Shown: positions 43,492 to 45,797 of the stretch, piece after piece
How positions within the stretch are numbered: the first letter of the stretch is position 1
Layout of the letters: every line of letters begins with the position of its first letter
DNA from: Candidatus Yanofskyibacteriota bacterium
Lineage (GTDB): Bacteria; Patescibacteriota; Minisyncoccia; 2-02-FULL-40-12; GWA2-44-9
DNA length: 45,797 nt
Assembly (NCBI GenBank): GCA_016185505.1
Contig: JACPNL010000030.1
Coordinates: 1-45,797, forward strand
Direction: 5' to 3'
Program-made: the position numbers and the translations under genes
The notes under the pieces: model-generated
The model's input: the letters and a program-made list of their open reading frames with translations, nothing else
Told to the model about the DNA's origin: nothing
Database searches by the model: none

Positions 43492-43717
43492 AAGTTAAGT
43501 ACTTTCCTTGTTTATAGTCGTTTTTTGCTCTTTTCCACTCACGCTTCTCGGCATCAGTCATTTCTACCGCTTTAACATTCTTCTGCCATACCAAAAACTC
43601 CTCATAAACGTTCTTGGGAACAGCAATAAGGTCTTGATTTTTGCTTAATTCTTTGGGGATAATTACAACTGCCATGATTTTAATAATATCAATTTCCCTT
43701 AATTTTAGCAAATCCAC
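43442..43717 (-). CDS. Cognate antitoxin-like protein (AbrB/Phd-like)
   Basis: AVVIIPKELSKNQDLIAVPKNVYEEFLVW; overlaps start of toxin ORF. Confidence 0.7.
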   Translation of the reverse strand: MDLLKLREIDIIKIMAVVIIPKELSKNQDLIAVPKNVYEEFLVWQKNVKAVEMTDAEKREWKRAKNDYKQGKYLTFDEFKHELGVTRKRKS

Positions 43718-43730
43718 ATTCTCTGAAAAT

Positions 43731-43764
43731 TAAGAGGCGTGGTTCAGTGAACCACGCCTTACAA
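43731..43764 (-). terminator. Hairpin terminator
   Basis: aaggcgtggttca/tgaaccacgcctt-type inverted repeat downstream of 43781-44149. Confidence 0.65.
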
Positions 43765-43780
43765 CTCACACTACCTAAAT

Positions 43781-44149
43781 TTATGCAATAGCGCCCGCTA
43801 TTTCTTTCAATTTAGCGACTTCTTCAATACTGATGCCTTGGGACATAAAAGCAACATAATCCTCAAGTAGTTTTTTAAAAATCGGTTTTGATTTTTCATA
43901 CAACTGTTCGTTTGTGTACATGCCCTTTATAGTATTCTGGATTTCTACAAATTTGGGATCTCCCATGTCCGGCGCGGCTTGACTAAGCCACCCCTGCTGA
44001 TCCTGCGGTAACTCTCCTTTGACAGATTCGAGCAATTCAAAAGCGAGTTTTTTCTTGAACGTTTCGAGAGCTTCTTCTTTTTCAGATTGCATAAATTCTA
44101 AAACGTCGAAGATATCAAATAATACTCTTTTGTATTCTCCCTTGATCAT
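43781..44149 (-). CDS. Hypothetical helical protein
   Basis: 122-aa ORF with good codon structure, no firm family. Confidence 0.6.
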   Translation of the reverse strand: MIKGEYKRVLFDIFDVLEFMQSEKEEALETFKKKLAFELLESVKGELPQDQQGWLSQAAPDMGDPKFVEIQNTIKGMYTNEQLYEKSKPIFKKLLEDYVAFMSQGISIEEVAKLKEIAGAIA

Positions 44150-44154
44150 TTTAA

Positions 44155-44295
44155 TTAGAATAGATCTTCAAAGAAAAAACTGAACATAAAGACGGGAAAG
44201 AGCAACAGCCCTATCACCGCCTCTTTACCCTCCCACTGTTCATGGCGAGAATGGTTTTTTGACTTTGCCTCTTTTGTTGGAAATTTCTCTTTCAT
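44155..44295 (-). CDS. Small protein, 46 aa, C-terminal hydrophobic segment
   Basis: Read by eye: MKEKFPTKEAKSKNHSRHEQWEGKEAVIGLLLFPVFMFSFFFEDLF; absent from ORF track. Confidence 0.45.
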   Translation of the reverse strand: MKEKFPTKEAKSKNHSRHEQWEGKEAVIGLLLFPVFMFSFFFEDLF

Positions 44296-44458
44296 CCTAT
44301 TTATTATAATACTTTATTTATTTTTATTGCAAACACTTTATTCCGGTGTTTTAGTAAATCCTAAAATTTCCAGCCGTTCGTGTTTTATAAATTTTTTATT
44401 TTTGGATTTAGAATTTGTTTAGAAATTAGGATTTAGAAATTAGAAATTGTAAAAAGAA

Positions 44459-45148
44459 TTACCAATTCTTTTTACTTAGCGCGTCCTCCGCCGCCTGCTG
44501 TTGGGCTTCTTGTTTGGACGGTCCTTGGCCTGTGCCAATCAGTTCCTTTTCAAGAAATACTCCCACCTGAAAATTCCGGGCATGGTCCGGACCCCATTCT
44601 TTAAGAACTTCGTATGTCGGAGTGATGCCTACCTTATCCTGGGCCATTTCCTGAAACAAGCTTTTGGCGTCACGATAGAGCCGCTTTTCTATTATCGTAG
44701 GCAGTTCTTTAAGGATGAACCGATTTATGAACTTCTCGCAGGGTTCGTATCCTTGATCAAGATATATCGCTCCTATCAACGCTTCTATCGCGTTAGCTAA
44801 AATATACTGCCTTGCTCTGCCTGTATCCTTTGCCTCTCCGCGAGAAAGAAGAACATAATCATTCAAGTCAAATTCCCCGGTAATTTTAGACAGGATGTTC
44901 GCGTTCACCAAAGCCGCCCGCCAGTTAGTCATTTCCCCTTCGGGATTGGGATAGTTCTTGTACAGATGCTCGGTAACCACCAACTCCAAAACAGCATCCC
45001 CCAAAAACTCAAGGCGCTCATTGTGGTCTAAGTGCCACTTAGGATTTTCGTTCAAATAAGAACGGTGGGTAAGAGCGATAAGAAGGAGATCTTTATTTTT
45101 GAATTCGAAACCGATCTTTTGTTCGAGTTCGGAATATTTGTCAGACAC
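44459..45148 (-). CDS. rnc: Ribonuclease III
   Basis: LTHRSYLNE, NERLEFLGDAVLELVV, C-terminal dsRBD GTGQGPSKQEAQQQAAEDAL. Confidence 0.96.
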   Translation of the reverse strand: MSDKYSELEQKIGFEFKNKDLLLIALTHRSYLNENPKWHLDHNERLEFLGDAVLELVVTEHLYKNYPNPEGEMTNWRAALVNANILSKITGEFDLNDYVLLSRGEAKDTGRARQYILANAIEALIGAIYLDQGYEPCEKFINRFILKELPTIIEKRLYRDAKSLFQEMAQDKVGITPTYEVLKEWGPDHARNFQVGVFLEKELIGTGQGPSKQEAQQQAAEDALSKKNW

Positions 45149-45276
45149 TTAAAAATTTCTAATTATTCTAATTGACCTAATTGACCTAAATAAATCCCAA
45201 TTATCTAATAACTAAAGTTTAGTCATTAAGAAATTAGATATTCTTTAGAATAATTAGAGCAATTAGAATAATTAGG

Positions 45277-45753
45277 TTAATTATTCACCTCTTCCTCTTT
45301 TTCCTTTTCCTCTTTAACATGTTCCTTTCCCGGTTCGCCTATCTCTCGATATACCGTTCCCAGAACGCCGTTCACAAACTTGCCGGATGATTCTCCGCCG
45401 AATGATTTTGCCAATTCTATGGCTTCGTTTATGGCAACTTTGGGAGGAACTTCTTCTCTTTTACCAAACAGCAATTCAAATAATCCAATTCTTAAAACAT
45501 TACGATCAACGACGGCTATCTGCTCCAGCGGCCATTGAGGGGCGGCTTTTTCTATTATCTTGTCCAGCTCTTTGATGTGTTTCATAACACCATCAACCAA
45601 ATCGTGGATAAATGACGGATCTTCCATTCCGGCCGCGAATTCTTTGATATTTCTCTCAACCACTTCCGGCAGATCACTCTTTTTTCTGCCTCGAAAATCC
45701 CACTCATAGAGTGATTGCATAGCAACTGAACGACTTAAGTGTCTAGAAGCCAC
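45277..45753 (-). CDS. nusB: Transcription antitermination protein NusB
   Basis: RSVAMQSLYEWDF, VAINEAIELAKSFGGESSGKFVNGVLG. Confidence 0.93.
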   Translation of the reverse strand: MASRHLSRSVAMQSLYEWDFRGRKKSDLPEVVERNIKEFAAGMEDPSFIHDLVDGVMKHIKELDKIIEKAAPQWPLEQIAVVDRNVLRIGLFELLFGKREEVPPKVAINEAIELAKSFGGESSGKFVNGVLGTVYREIGEPGKEHVKEEKEKEEEVNN

Positions 45754-45797
45754 TTAAAATTTCTAATTATTCTAATTGACCTAATTATTCTAATCAA

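Noticed and set aside
43219-43717. Novel defence system at the RelE-like locus
   Set aside because: Explained by an ordinary two-gene RelE/ParE toxin-antitoxin pair; no other defence genes nearby.

Overview
The window looks like a chromosomal segment of a Patescibacteria/CPR-type (Parcubacteria-like) bacterium; that affiliation is inferred from gene content and repeat style, not tested. Most genes are housekeeping: ftsX/ftsE, a short RF2 (prfB), ftsH, lepA, pgk, tpiA, galT, dprA, topA, a RelA/SpoT homologue, parB/parA, glmS, rpsP, rnc and nusB. There is also a surface-polysaccharide cluster, an RNase P RNA, and tRNA-Gln, tRNA-Thr, tRNA-Gly and tRNA-Leu. The accessory part at the left end is a candidate mercury-resistance module: an ArsR-type regulator, a MerA-like reductase with a C-terminal Cys-Cys, an ASCH-like/AroE fusion, a MerT-like membrane protein and a Cys-rich exported protein.

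The most unusual observations are:
(1) A tRNA-Gly-like gene split into two halves by about 170 nt that carries a complete tRNA-Thr inside a long extended stem.
(2) Several families of 7-8-nt iterated or palindromic repeats inserted in frame in conserved genes. lepA and pgk have three each; tpiA, two glycosyltransferases, the RelA/SpoT homologue and a DUF4012-like protein are also affected.
(3) A REP/RAYT pair, with TGTGGAGGGC-S-GCCCTCCACA palindromes flanking a Y1 transposase.
(4) A purD frameshifted at an A7 run.
(5) An RF2 without its N-terminal domain.
(6) A LAGLIDADG endonuclease with AbrB-like N-terminal segments, wedged between glmS and a folD stub.

All assignments come from reading motifs by eye. 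No searches were run.
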